A stretch of 64,000 nt of DNA from Desulfacinum infernum DSM 9756 (GCF_900129305.1 NZ_FQVB01000021.1:1-64000); one strand, 5' to 3'. Shown: positions 36,829 through 45,660, counted from the first letter of the stretch. The notes: generated from the letters alone by a model not told the origin. Program-made: numbers and translations.

Positions 36829-38416
36829 ACCGCTCATATCTCTTTGCATGATTGTTAAAAACGAGGAGAAAAACCTCCCCCGGTGCCTGGAAAGCGTCCA
36901 AGGGCAGGTGGATGAGATCATCGTGGTGGACACCGGCTCGTCGGACCGAACGGTGGAGGTGGCCTCTCAGTATGGCGCCAGAGTGTTGACGCACCCCTGG
37001 AACGGTGATTTTTCCGCCGCCCGGAATGTGTCGCTGGATCACGCCTCGGGCGGCTGGGTGTTGTGGCTGGACGCCGACGAAGAGCTGCTGCAGGCTCCGG
37101 ACGGATCGACCCTGAAGCAAATGGCGGATTCGGGGACCGCGGAGGCCTATCTGGTGCCGGTCCAAAACATGCGGTTGGACGGTTCTTTCACGGCCCATTA
37201 TGCCGTGCGCTTTTTCCGGAAACTGGAGGGGATCCGATTCGAGGGAAAGGCCCACGAGAGCGTCGGGGACTGGCTGCTTCGGCAAAATGCCCGCATTGAA
37301 CGATCCCCTGTGGCCATTCGGCACTGGGGGTACGCCGTTACGGATGCCGAACTGCAAAGGAAGCTGGATCGGAACCTGGAACTGCTCAAAGCCCAATTAG
37401 AACGAGACCCGAACAACTCCTACGTGCACTACTACATCGGGATGACGCTGGTCGGGAAGGAGGACTTCGAGGGAAGCTTCCACCACCTGCAAAGGGCTTA
37501 TGAGCTCGGGCCCGAGACGCCCAATATGGAGTGCCTGGTGGCGAACATGCTGGCCTACCATCAGCTGCATCGCTGCAACTATGGGGAAGCTGAAAAGTGG
37601 GCCCGGCGCTCCCTCGCCATCACCCCGCAGCAGCACACCGCCAAGATGTTTCTGGGGATCGCCCTCTACAACCAGAAAAGATTTGCCGAGGCACTTCCTC
37701 TCTTGCAGAGTGCCTATCAGTTCCAAAGGCTTCCTCTGGAGAGAAGGCGCAGCGACATCAGCCTGGAGCATTCTTACGGAGAAAAGGAACTCCTCTGGGC
37801 CGTGGCCCGCAGTGCCTATGAAACAAGAAGTTATCCGTTGGCGCATCAGTTTCTGCAGAGGCTGGCCCGATCCGGTGGATCGGATGCGGCCGCCCTCACC
37901 TTGCAGGGCCTGACGGCTCTCGCCCTGGAGTCTTTCCGTTCCGCGGTTGCCCACTTCGATCATGCCAAGGTGCTGGGCGCTTCCTGGCAGCAGATTGGAG
38001 CCCCCTGGACCTATGGGCTTCTCCAATTGGGCCGCCTCGACGACGCCCTGGCCGTTTTAAGTGAGGCGGGTGCGTCCTTTTTCCTGAACGAGAACGCAGA
38101 GCAGACCTTTGCCTTGCTGGTGGAGCGGTGTTTTGAATCCTCGCGGATCGGCCCTCTGGTACGGGCTTTAGAGCGCATTGCGCAAAACGCTCATGTGCCT
38201 CCCCATGTCCTGGACGCCCTGGCGGTCTGCCACATCAAGTCGGGAAACTATGAGAAGGCGGCCGCAGCGCTGGATGCCCTCCTGGAAAAGGATCCCGGGA
38301 ACCTGGAGGTGAGGAGACGCCTGGCTGCCGTTTGGGTCCGCTTGGGCCGCGAGACCATGGCCGCTCGCCTGTTGCGTTCATACCGCCGGGACGGCACGGC
38401 ATCCGCCGCCCCATAG
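36821..38416 (+). CDS. GT2 glycosyltransferase with C-terminal TPR array
   Basis: A 531-residue protein. The GT2 domain (about 1–210) opens PLISLCMIVKNEEKNLPRCL, with VVDTGSSDRT, the metal motif LWLDADEELL and the acceptor-region RFEGKAHESV. The rest is TPRs (about 215–520: NNSYVHYYIGMTLVGKEDFE, NYEKAAAALDALLEKDPGN). This is a known architecture for protein O-glycosyltransferase-like and surface-glycan enzymes in anaerobes. I start at GTG 36821: GGAGG is 8 nt upstream, inside the last codons of the TPR gene, giving an 8-bp overlap; the ATG at 36782 lacks a site. Paralogue of the next gene. Confidence 0.9.
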   Translation: MGRPLISLCMIVKNEEKNLPRCLESVQGQVDEIIVVDTGSSDRTVEVASQYGARVLTHPWNGDFSAARNVSLDHASGGWVLWLDADEELLQAPDGSTLKQMADSGTAEAYLVPVQNMRLDGSFTAHYAVRFFRKLEGIRFEGKAHESVGDWLLRQNARIERSPVAIRHWGYAVTDAELQRKLDRNLELLKAQLERDPNNSYVHYYIGMTLVGKEDFEGSFHHLQRAYELGPETPNMECLVANMLAYHQLHRCNYGEAEKWARRSLAITPQQHTAKMFLGIALYNQKRFAEALPLLQSAYQFQRLPLERRRSDISLEHSYGEKELLWAVARSAYETRSYPLAHQFLQRLARSGGSDAAALTLQGLTALALESFRSAVAHFDHAKVLGASWQQIGAPWTYGLLQLGRLDDALAVLSEAGASFFLNENAEQTFALLVERCFESSRIGPLVRALERIAQNAHVPPHVLDALAVCHIKSGNYEKAAAALDALLEKDPGNLEVRRRLAAVWVRLGRETMAARLLRSYRRDGTASAAP

Positions 38417-38506
38417 GCGGCCCATAGGGCGAAAGGGTTCGACGGGCAATCCCCGCGTAGCGCCCTGGAATGGGGCTGTCGCTCCCGGTTTACGAGGTTT
38501 TCCTGA

Positions 38507-40144
38507 ATGGCAAATGTTCCGCACTCCCTGTCCGTGTGCATGATCGTCAAGAACGAAGCGTCCAATATTCGCGAAGCGCTGGAATCCTTTACCGCCTTCG
38601 CCGATGAAATCATCGTCGTCGACACCGGATCCACGGACGGAACGCCCAACCTGGCCCTCTCTTTCACACCTCATGTCTACCACTGCACATGGCACGATGA
38701 TTTTTCAGCCGCCCGAAATTTCTCCCTGGAGAAGGCCGGTGGTGCCTACTGCCTTTGGATGGATGCCGATGATCGGGTGGACGCCCTCAACGCCGCCAAG
38801 ATCAATGCCCTTAAGCGGGAGTTCGACGGCCGGAGGGCGTTCGCCTTTGAGCTGCACGACATCCGAAACGGAGCTCCTTTTCGTTCCCTGATGCAGATCC
38901 GCTGCATCCCGAATCGGCAGGATGTGCGGTTCAAGGGGCGGATCCACGAAAGCATTGACTGGGATCGGGTGCAGGATGAACTCATACCGGTCAATGTGGA
39001 CATCGTCGTCACCCACCATGGTTATGACGACCCGGTTTTGCTGGGTCGAAAGATAAACCGCAACATTCGACTCCTCCAGATGGAATGCGAGGCGGGCAGG
39101 GACGACGCCACGCTCCATTATTATCTGGCGATGTCCTTCAGCCACATAGGAAATCGCCATGCGGCCATCGACCACATGGGCCGGGCGCTCCGGGACTTGG
39201 AAAAAAGGTCCTTTCATGCGCACGGCCGTGAGGCGGAGACGCTCAGGACCTTCCGGCTGGATGCACAGCTCTTTCTGGTCCAGGAAATGCTCGGCTTGGA
39301 AAGAAGAGGCGACGCTCGACGCCTATTGGCCAAGCTGTCCTGTGAGCCCGATCCGGACCCTCTCACCCTTTTTCGGATCGGGGCGTTTTACCAATCCCTG
39401 AACGCGCACGAGGATGCCTTGCAATTCTTTGCCCGGGTGGACCCGGACAAACAGACCCCTACCGTCCTTCCTTCTCCCAAGCTTCGCAGAACGGATGTGG
39501 TCGCCCGGATCGCCCTCAGCCTCTTTTGTTCAGGACGCCGGGATCAGGCTTTGGACCAGATCCGGTCGCTTTCCGACCCCGTAGACAGGAAAGAAGCCTG
39601 GGAGATCGCGGGAATCCTGGCCGCGGAAACCGGCCGCTACCGCTTGGGGGCCATGGCCTTTGAGCGGGCCTTGAGCCTCGGGGGACTGACGGCTTCGGGC
39701 TGGGAGCAGTGGGGCGTGGTTTGGGACCGCATCGGTGACCCCCAAAGGGCTGAACAGTGCTGGCGAAAAGCCCTGAGGATGGACGGGGGAGCGGAGGGGG
39801 CGGCCATTCACCTTGCGAACCTTCTGTGGCGCGAGAACAGGAAAGATGAGGCTTTCGAAATCTTCGGGCGGATCGTCCGCAACGGATGTTGCAAGGTCCC
39901 GGTACTCCTGGCTTATGGAGTCATGGCCTGTGAAAGGAAGGATGAAGGTGCTCTGACGTCCATAAGGGAGAATCTTGAGGTTTTCCTGCATGATGGGAGA
40001 CGGCGGGAGACGGACGCCCTTCCCTCGATCTTCCTGTCTTTGGCCCGACACCTGGAAGACGAAGGCAAGGAGGATTTGGCGCGGCTGGCCCGGCGCCTCG
40101 CCCGGTGGGAGAAGTCGGTCGGCGGGCAGGCGCATCCGGAATGA
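38507..40144 (+). CDS. GT2 glycosyltransferase with C-terminal TPR array (paralogue)
   Basis: A 545-residue protein with the same layout as its neighbour: GT2 domain (about 1–215) with SLSVCMIVKNEASNIREALE, VVDTGSTDGT, LWMDADDRVD and RFKGRIHESIDW; then TPR-like helices to the end, less regular than in the neighbour. The two share the sequence FSAARN after the nucleotide site. GAGGT 8 nt before the ATG supports the start at 38507. A 90-bp gap separates them, without a clear terminator or promoter. Its stop overlaps an in-frame ATG (ATGA) of the next gene, so coupled translation is possible. Confidence 0.9.
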   Translation: MANVPHSLSVCMIVKNEASNIREALESFTAFADEIIVVDTGSTDGTPNLALSFTPHVYHCTWHDDFSAARNFSLEKAGGAYCLWMDADDRVDALNAAKINALKREFDGRRAFAFELHDIRNGAPFRSLMQIRCIPNRQDVRFKGRIHESIDWDRVQDELIPVNVDIVVTHHGYDDPVLLGRKINRNIRLLQMECEAGRDDATLHYYLAMSFSHIGNRHAAIDHMGRALRDLEKRSFHAHGREAETLRTFRLDAQLFLVQEMLGLERRGDARRLLAKLSCEPDPDPLTLFRIGAFYQSLNAHEDALQFFARVDPDKQTPTVLPSPKLRRTDVVARIALSLFCSGRRDQALDQIRSLSDPVDRKEAWEIAGILAAETGRYRLGAMAFERALSLGGLTASGWEQWGVVWDRIGDPQRAEQCWRKALRMDGGAEGAAIHLANLLWRENRKDEAFEIFGRIVRNGCCKVPVLLAYGVMACERKDEGALTSIRENLEVFLHDGRRRETDALPSIFLSLARHLEDEGKEDLARLARRLARWEKSVGGQAHPE

Positions 40145-40164
40145 AAGGCGGGGAAGAATTCACC

Positions 40165-41823
40165 ATGCATTGGGCTACGCTGGACTCTTTCATGCTCGAC
40201 GATCCCTTTTGGCAACAAAGAATGGGCATGCCTGTGGCCAACGAGCAGTTTCTTCGCGCCGTTCTGGAACATGGAAGATGCTCCAGCTATCGCTTTTTCG
40301 CCACGGACGGGGCGGGAGCCGAGCGTCTTTTCGGGATTTTGAAGGGCCGCTTTCCCTGGGCCGCCGACCGGATCCGCGTGCAGCCGCAAGCCACCTTGCC
40401 CATGGCCGTCCGCGCCTGCCGCCCGGATGTGGTCCATAACGGCGACTTCACCTACTACATGCCCCACCTGATCGAATGGCGGAACCGCTTGAGCGCTTCG
40501 CTGCGGTTCCCCATAACCGGCGTGACCCATTCCCTGGACACGGCCACGCTCTACACCAAGTTCATTTCCTTGTTGCTGGCGGGCCCCAAACCCTACGATG
40601 CCGTCGTCTGCACGAGTCGCTGTGCCGTGGAGATGCTTCGTCAATCTTTTGGCGAGATTCGCGAGGGATTCAGGGAGAAGTACGGCGGCCTTCTTCCCGA
40701 GCCCCCCCGGCTCGTGCATATTCCGCTCGGTATCCCGGAGCGGCGCAAGCCCGTGCCCGCCCGCGTGCAGGCCCGCCGAAGGCTGGGGATTCCCGAAGAC
40801 CACGTGGTCATCCTGAGCCTGGGGCGTTTGTCGCCGAGAACCAAGATGGACCTCAGTCCCTTCTTGGAGGCTTTCGGGAGGTTCCTGAACGATCTGGAGG
40901 CCCGGGGGGGACCGGCGGTCACCTTGGTTGTGGCCGGCGGGGGCCGCAAGGACGGCGTGCGCCTCATCTCGGAGATGGTCGAAACGCTGGGATTGGCGGG
41001 CGTGGTGAAGGTAAGGGCCAATCTGTCCGCGGGGGAGAAGGAGGAGCTGTATGCCACATCGGATCTTTTCTGTTCCCTGGTGGACAATTACCAGGAAACG
41101 TTCGGGCTGACCCTCCTGGAGGCCATGGATGCGGGGCTACCCGTGATCGCATCGGATTTCGACGGCTACAAGGACCTGGTCATCCCGGGCGAAACGGGGT
41201 TTCTCGTGCCCACTTTCGCCAGCGGGAGCCAGGAGCCGTGGGACGGACTGGCAGGTATCCTGGAGCCGTCCGTGCTTCGCTTCTACCGCGCGCAAAAGGT
41301 CGCGTTCGATATGGACTTTCTGGTCAAGGCCCTGCAAACCTTGGTCTGTAGACCGGACATCCGGAGGACCTTGGCGGAAAACGCCCGACGCCGCGTAGAG
41401 AACTTCCGATGGTCGAGGGTGATTGCGGGATACCTGGATCTGTGGGAGGACCTGGCTTCCAGGGCGCGGTCGGAATCGTCCGACGGAACAAGGGTCAGGC
41501 CCCTGATCACCCCCTCGGTTCCGAAGATCTTTTCCCATTATCCATCCACGGTCCTGCAAGACGAGTCTCTGGTTGTTCCGGGGCCCAACGGCGCCCGGTT
41601 TTCCTCGGGGCTTTTCCGGCCCATTCGATACGTCGAGATGGCCCTGCTCCTCAACCAAGGGCTTCTGGAGGCCATGGTCCGGCGGACTTCCAGTCTTGGT
41701 GAGTCGACTATCTCGGATCTGCTCCACGTGGGCCGTAACGAATACGGCTTGGATCGGGATGCCTCCCTCCTGCATTTGGACTGGCTTATCAAGCACGGGG
41801 TGTTGGTTCCGAAAAAATGTTAA
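40165..41823 (+). CDS. GT4 glycosyltransferase with extra C-terminal helical region
   Basis: A 552-residue GT-B protein. The N-terminal domain holds FLRAVLEHGRCSSYRFFATD; the C-terminal one has VILSLGRLSPRTKMDLSPFL, the donor motif ETFGLTLLEAMDAGLPVIAS and DGYKDLVIPGETGFLVP. About 90 C-terminal residues beyond the GT4 fold (from IFSHYPSTVLQDESL) form a helical domain I cannot assign (RYVEMALLLNQGLLEAMVRR; GLDRDASLLHLDWLIKHG). Start choice is uncertain: ATG at 40165 has a GGGGAAG site, whereas ATG at 40141 overlaps the previous stop. A σ28-like promoter for flagellin begins at its stop codon, so the gene is wedged directly against the flagellin unit. Confidence 0.88.
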   Translation: MHWATLDSFMLDDPFWQQRMGMPVANEQFLRAVLEHGRCSSYRFFATDGAGAERLFGILKGRFPWAADRIRVQPQATLPMAVRACRPDVVHNGDFTYYMPHLIEWRNRLSASLRFPITGVTHSLDTATLYTKFISLLLAGPKPYDAVVCTSRCAVEMLRQSFGEIREGFREKYGGLLPEPPRLVHIPLGIPERRKPVPARVQARRRLGIPEDHVVILSLGRLSPRTKMDLSPFLEAFGRFLNDLEARGGPAVTLVVAGGGRKDGVRLISEMVETLGLAGVVKVRANLSAGEKEELYATSDLFCSLVDNYQETFGLTLLEAMDAGLPVIASDFDGYKDLVIPGETGFLVPTFASGSQEPWDGLAGILEPSVLRFYRAQKVAFDMDFLVKALQTLVCRPDIRRTLAENARRRVENFRWSRVIAGYLDLWEDLASRARSESSDGTRVRPLITPSVPKIFSHYPSTVLQDESLVVPGPNGARFSSGLFRPIRYVEMALLLNQGLLEAMVRRTSSLGESTISDLLHVGRNEYGLDRDASLLHLDWLIKHGVLVPKKC

Positions 41824-41848
41824 TGCCCGTCCGCTATCCTGCCGATAG
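41821..41848 (+). promoter_or_regulatory. σ28 (FliA)-like promoter of flagellin
   Basis: The -10 GCCGATAG (41841–41848) differs from the GCCGATAA consensus at one base. A -35 TAAT (TAAA consensus) stands 16 bp upstream at 41821–41824, one longer than the usual 15. It overlaps the stop codon of the GT4 gene. Confidence 0.6.
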
Positions 41849-41860
41849 CTAAGGTGAAGG

Positions 41861-41922
41861 CACAAGAGGACTGGTAGAAAGGTTTTTGGCAGGGAAGTCA
41901 AAAACACCACGTTCAAGGAGGA
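41861..41922 (+). promoter_or_regulatory. Possible CsrA sites in the flagellin leader
   Basis: Two GGA motifs lie in the flagellin 5' leader: CACAAGAGGACT (41861–41872), which resembles the CsrA consensus ACARGGAUG, and CAAGGAGGA (41914–41922), which overlaps the ribosome site. CsrA binding there would block translation. csrA and fliW are encoded 4 kb downstream. Confidence 0.4.
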
Positions 41923-41928
41923 ATGACC

Positions 41929-42765
41929 ATGGCACTTCGCATCAACACCAACGTAACGGCTCTTACCGTTCAGCGGAACCTTACCATCAACAACCGGAAC
42001 CTTTCCCAATCGCTGGAGAGGCTCTCCACGGGCTACCGGATCAACAGGGCTGCGGATGATGCGGCCGGCTTCGCGGTGGCCAACACCTTCAAGGCCAAGA
42101 TTGCTTCTCTGAGGGTCGCCTATCAGAACGCCACGGAGTCCAATTCCATGCTGCAGGTGGCCGACGGCGCCTTCCATGAGATCGAAAGCATTCTGGTGCG
42201 CATGAAGGAACTGGCCACGCAGGCTGCCGGTGATCAGATCACAAACAGCGAACGGGAGCTGCTGAATACGGAATTTGTCCAGCTCCAGGGAGAACTGGAC
42301 CGGATTGCCCAGACTTCCAAGTACAACGGTGTGACGCTGGTCTACAGCACGGGATCGGGCGCCAAGACGACCTTCACCTTCCAGATCGGCGCGGAAAACG
42401 TCGGTCATGATCAGTTGGTGGTCGAGCTCAACTCGGTCTCCACGGCGGCCCTGGGTGTGAGCGCGGCCAAGATCGGAACGCTGGCAAGCGCTCAGGCGGC
42501 CATGACCAGTATCGACAGTGCCCTTTCCAGCATCAACAATTACATGTCCAAGCTCGGCGCCTACCAGAACCGGCTCCAGCATACCATGGACAACCTGAAC
42601 ATAATGATCGAGAACTACTCGGCCAGTGAATCGGCCATTCGTGATGCCGACATGGCCGCGGAAGTCACCACGTTCACCAAAAACCAGATCCTGCAGCAGT
42701 CCGGTATGGCCATGCTGGCGCAGGCCAACGCGGCTCCGCAGCAGATTCTCCAGCTCCTGGGTTAA
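41929..42765 (+). CDS. fliC: Flagellin
   Basis: The filament subunit, 278 residues, close to the minimal flagellin length. The N-terminal D0/D1 part (MALRINTNVTALTVQRNLTI … LERLSTGYRINRAADDAAG) and the C-terminal D1/D0 part (AESAIRDADMAAE-like SESAIRDADMAAEVTTFTKN, ending QQILQLLG) are well conserved. The variable middle (about 145–190) is short and has Ser/Thr-rich bits (STGSGAKTTFTF) that could be O-glycosylated. I use ATG 41929, not 41923, because AAGGAGG is 7 nt upstream of it. Probably driven by the σ28-like site and followed by a hairpin terminator. The flanking glycosyltransferases point to modified flagellin. Confidence 0.97.
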   Translation: MALRINTNVTALTVQRNLTINNRNLSQSLERLSTGYRINRAADDAAGFAVANTFKAKIASLRVAYQNATESNSMLQVADGAFHEIESILVRMKELATQAAGDQITNSERELLNTEFVQLQGELDRIAQTSKYNGVTLVYSTGSGAKTTFTFQIGAENVGHDQLVVELNSVSTAALGVSAAKIGTLASAQAAMTSIDSALSSINNYMSKLGAYQNRLQHTMDNLNIMIENYSASESAIRDADMAAEVTTFTKNQILQQSGMAMLAQANAAPQQILQLLG

Positions 42766-42801
42766 GCATCGCAATTCACAAATATTCTACCAGTCCGAGG
42801 A

Positions 42802-42833
42802 GGGGGGGTGGTTCCATGGGGGCCACCCCTTTC
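42802..42833 (+). terminator. Hairpin downstream of flagellin
   Basis: GGGGTGG (about 42805–42811) pairs with CCACCCC (42823–42829), followed by TTTC. The T tract is short, so termination may be partial and allow read-through into fliD. Confidence 0.5.
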
Positions 42834-42992
42834 TTGCTGAAAGCTTTGTGAACCGGATCCGTTCGTGAATCCCGCCAGGCCCCGAGCAGCCCTGGCCCAT
42901 AAGAAAGGCGAGGAGGGCGGGCGGAACGTTATGCGGAACGGATACCATGCCGGTTGAGCGTCCGCCGGATGGACTCGACGGGAGGTGCGCAC

Positions 42993-44294
42993 ATGGGAAT
43001 CAGTCTCAGTGGGGTCGGAAGTGGGTTTGACTGGCAGACCGTCTTGGATCAGCTGCGGGAGGTGGAAGAGAAGCAGTTCATCCAACCCTTGGAGGATCAG
43101 AAGGACCGCCAGGAAGAAGTCCTGTCCGCCTGGAACACGGTGTCCACCAAATTGTCCGCCCTGCTCAGTGCGGTCCAGGACATGGAGGACTCGGACGACT
43201 TCGACCTTTTCACCACCTCGTTGAGTTCTTCCAGCAGTGTGGACGCGGAAAGCCTTCTGACGGTAACGGTCGGATCCGGTGCGGCCAAAAGCCGCTTCGA
43301 CATCCAGGTCACCAACCTGGCAAAGGCCGAAAAGCTTCAGTCCACCTCGGTGACGTCGGCCTCGGACTCCGCCGGATGGACGGGGACCATTACCATCGAG
43401 GGACACGACGTGACCCTGGACGGCAAGAGCCTGAACGAACTCCAGGACGAGATCAACGCCCTCAATACGGGATCCAATGCCACCGGCGTGGTCGCAAGCA
43501 TCCTCAAGGTGTCCGATTCCGACTATCGGCTCATTCTCACGAGCGAAGAAGAAGGGGCGGCGGGGATCCAGTTTGCGGATGCTCCGGGCGACTACTTTTC
43601 CACCCTGCAGGCGGGAGAAGATGCGGCCTTCACCATCGACGGCATCGCCATGACCCGATCGTCCAACACCATCACGGATGCCATCGAAGGGGTCACCCTT
43701 CAGCTGCACGGCGAGGACCCGGCCACCACGGTTTCATTAAGCATCGACCGGGATGAGGAGGCCGTCAGAGAAAAGGTTCAAACGTTCGTCGATGCTTACA
43801 ACAGCGTGGTGGACTACATCAACGACCAGTTTGAATACAACGCTCTGGACGAAGAAGCCGGGGGGGTTCTCTTCGGCGATTCCCAGTTGCGCTCCATCAA
43901 GAACCGGATCCAGACCACCGTGCTCAGCAAACAACTTTTCAACCACGGGGTCACCTTCTCCAACGACGGAACGCTGGAATTCGATGCCGACGAGTTCACC
44001 GAGGCCTTGTCCAAGGACTATGCGGGGACGATTTCGAAGTTCAACGGGTTGGCCCAGAGCTTGCAAACAGTTCTCGACGATCTGACCGATTCGGTGGACG
44101 GTACGGTCACGAAACAGATCAAGAGCGTGGAGGACCAGATCGATACGCTGGATGATCGGATCTTGGCCATGGAGGATCGGATTGACGCCGAAATGGAGCG
44201 GCTCCAGGAACAGTTCATAGCCATGGATATGGCCATAAGCAACATGAATTCTCAGATGGAAACCCTTTCCCAGCTGCTGTCGAGCCTTTCCTGA
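42993..44294 (+). CDS. fliD: Flagellar filament cap protein (HAP2)
   Basis: The cap that sits at the tip of the filament and helps flagellin monomers assemble. 433 residues from the ATG at 42993 (GGGAGG 7 nt upstream; an earlier start at 42954 lacks one). The N-terminus MGISLSGVGSGFDWQTVLDQ is the family's export and coiled-coil region, with EQ/KDRQEEVLSAWNTVSTKL next. The C-terminal coiled coil (from about 340) includes EDQIDTLDDRILAMEDRIDA and ends with MDMAISNMNSQMETLSQLL. A variable middle domain has a flagellar hook IN-type repeat around LTSEEEGAAGIQFAD. Standard position directly after flagellin. Confidence 0.95.
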   Translation: MGISLSGVGSGFDWQTVLDQLREVEEKQFIQPLEDQKDRQEEVLSAWNTVSTKLSALLSAVQDMEDSDDFDLFTTSLSSSSSVDAESLLTVTVGSGAAKSRFDIQVTNLAKAEKLQSTSVTSASDSAGWTGTITIEGHDVTLDGKSLNELQDEINALNTGSNATGVVASILKVSDSDYRLILTSEEEGAAGIQFADAPGDYFSTLQAGEDAAFTIDGIAMTRSSNTITDAIEGVTLQLHGEDPATTVSLSIDRDEEAVREKVQTFVDAYNSVVDYINDQFEYNALDEEAGGVLFGDSQLRSIKNRIQTTVLSKQLFNHGVTFSNDGTLEFDADEFTEALSKDYAGTISKFNGLAQSLQTVLDDLTDSVDGTVTKQIKSVEDQIDTLDDRILAMEDRIDAEMERLQEQFIAMDMAISNMNSQMETLSQLLSSLS

Positions 44295-44333
44295 TGCTCC
44301 GAGCAGGGAAGAGTTTGCCTGGAGGAGGAAAAA

Positions 44334-44705
44334 ATGACCTCTTACGCCTTGTCGGCCTGCCAACAAAGTGACGTTTCCCATGCGGATTTCCTGGATCTCA
44401 TCGTGCGTTGTTACGATGCCATGCTGCGGGATTTCCGAGAGGCCAAGCAGGCCCACGTCCAAGGGGATGAGGATCTTCTGATGGATCGCATCCGCCACGC
44501 CCAGGACGTAGTCACCGAGCTTCTCGTCGGGCTGGACTACGAAAGGGGCGGAGAGATCGCCGTAAATCTTGCCCGGATTTACAATTACATGCTTCGGGAA
44601 CTGGTGGCCATCCGGGACTCCCATGCCCAGCAAACCCTGGACCGCATGATCTCCATGACCGGTGAGCTCCGCGACGCATGGGTTCAGGTGGCGTGCGCTG
44701 TTTAG
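44334..44705 (+). CDS. fliS: FliS-like flagellin export chaperone (first of two)
   Basis: A 123-residue all-helical FliS-family protein that binds the disordered C-terminus of flagellin and keeps it from polymerising before export. The family core is DFLDLIVRCYDAMLRDFREA and HAQDVVTELLVGLDYERGGE, followed by IAVNLARIYNYMLREL. The N-terminal block (TSYALSACQQSDVSHADF) is divergent from the usual AYQ…TASP. GGAGGAGG precedes the ATG. It is followed after 30 bp by a second FliS that shares the ERGGEIAVNL segment, so the pair arose by duplication. Confidence 0.92.
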   Translation: MTSYALSACQQSDVSHADFLDLIVRCYDAMLRDFREAKQAHVQGDEDLLMDRIRHAQDVVTELLVGLDYERGGEIAVNLARIYNYMLRELVAIRDSHAQQTLDRMISMTGELRDAWVQVACAV

Positions 44706-44735
44706 ATGATGAAGAACTGATGTGGAGGTGGATAG

Positions 44736-45176
44736 ATGGTGTTGAACAGGGCTCAGGATGCCTATCGGAAGACGAATGTGGCGACGGCGGACACCGCCAG
44801 CCTTGTCCTCATGTGCTATGAAGCGACCATCGAGGACCTGCGGAAGGCCAAGGAGTACCACGCCTCCCATCGCATGGACGCCGCCTACGAACGCATCCGC
44901 CACGGGCAGGACGTGATCACGGAACTGCTGGTGGGCCTGGATTTCGAGCGTGGCGGAGAGATCGCGGTCAACCTCTCCCGCATTTACAACTACCTGCTCC
45001 GTGAGCTCATCGGAATCAACTCCATGAAAAGCCCCGATGTCTATAATGGCCTTATCGATATCCTGGAGGATCTACGGGAGGCATGGCAGGAAGTGAAACG
45101 GAAGTACGACCGGGGCGAACTTGTTTTCGACCCACTCGAAACGCGAGACAATTGGGCCCGGTCCATCAGCGCCTGA
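44736..45176 (+). CDS. fliS: FliS flagellin export chaperone (second of two)
   Basis: A 146-residue FliS. It keeps the canonical N-terminal signature (AQDAYRKTNVATADTASLVL, MCYEATIEDLRKAKEYH) better than its neighbour, so this is probably the standard chaperone. The middle shares HGQDVITELLVGLDFERGGE and IAVNLSRIYNYLLRELI with the first copy. It has an extra charged C-terminal tail (EVKRKYDRGELVFDPLETRD). GGAGGTGG stands just before the ATG. Two FliS proteins next to one flagellin suggest separate jobs, for example one for a modified form or for another client; that is inference. Confidence 0.93.
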   Translation: MVLNRAQDAYRKTNVATADTASLVLMCYEATIEDLRKAKEYHASHRMDAAYERIRHGQDVITELLVGLDFERGGEIAVNLSRIYNYLLRELIGINSMKSPDVYNGLIDILEDLREAWQEVKRKYDRGELVFDPLETRDNWARSISA

Positions 45177-45210
45177 AATCCAAGACGGGGCCAGGGCAAG
45201 GGAGGGCCGC

Positions 45211-45579
45211 TTGACTTCGGCCGAACAGTTGGAATCTTTGGTCCTGGCGGCGGAGGGGCTTCGCTCGGACCTGCGGGATCTCCGGGATCTCGCCTGCCGG
45301 AACGCCGATGCGGCGGCGATCCACCGGGCGACCCTCCGGTGCGGGGAGTCCTTCTCGAGGCTGGTGGCTCTGGTGGCATCTTCCCTGGAGCCGGAGGGAC
45401 CTCATCGGGAAGTCGTCAACCAGGAGCTTCGGCGTCTTCTCACGGACCTGCTTGATGGTTATTCAGCCTGTCAGGAAGAACTCGCCCGGGCCTCCGGCCG
45501 GGTCAAGGGCCTGTTGGCCGGGATGCGGAAAACGAAGTCTGCTTCCAAGCAATACCAGAAAATCGCCGCACTGGGATAA
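45211..45579 (+). CDS. FlgN/FliT-like helical flagellar protein
   Basis: A 122-residue, all-helical protein following the two fliS genes. A TTG at 45211 is my start: GGGAGGG stands about 4 nt upstream, and in-frame earlier starts would overlap the fliS stop region. The C-terminal text ARASGRVKGLLAGMRKTKSA, then SKQYQKIAALG, resembles the tail of FlgN-type chaperones (LLxGLRK…Y…G). FlgN escorts hook-associated proteins, and FliT escorts FliD. The identity is suggested by position and this tail only. A terminator follows at 45610–45660. Confidence 0.6.
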   Translation: MTSAEQLESLVLAAEGLRSDLRDLRDLACRNADAAAIHRATLRCGESFSRLVALVASSLEPEGPHREVVNQELRRLLTDLLDGYSACQEELARASGRVKGLLAGMRKTKSASKQYQKIAALG

Positions 45580-45609
45580 GCCGACCCACGCCTGGCGGGA
45601 CCACAATCA

Positions 45610-45660
45610 AGCCCCCTGCCCCCCTCTCTCGATGGGGACGGGGGGCTGCTATTTTTCTTT
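45610..45660 (+). terminator. Rho-independent terminator of the flagellar operon
   Basis: AGCCCCCTGCCCC (45610–45622) pairs with GGGGACGGGGGGCT (45634–45647) and is followed by TTTTTCTTTT (45651–45660). It separates the plus-strand flagellar genes from convergent fliW and overlaps the fliW 3' end. Confidence 0.85.
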
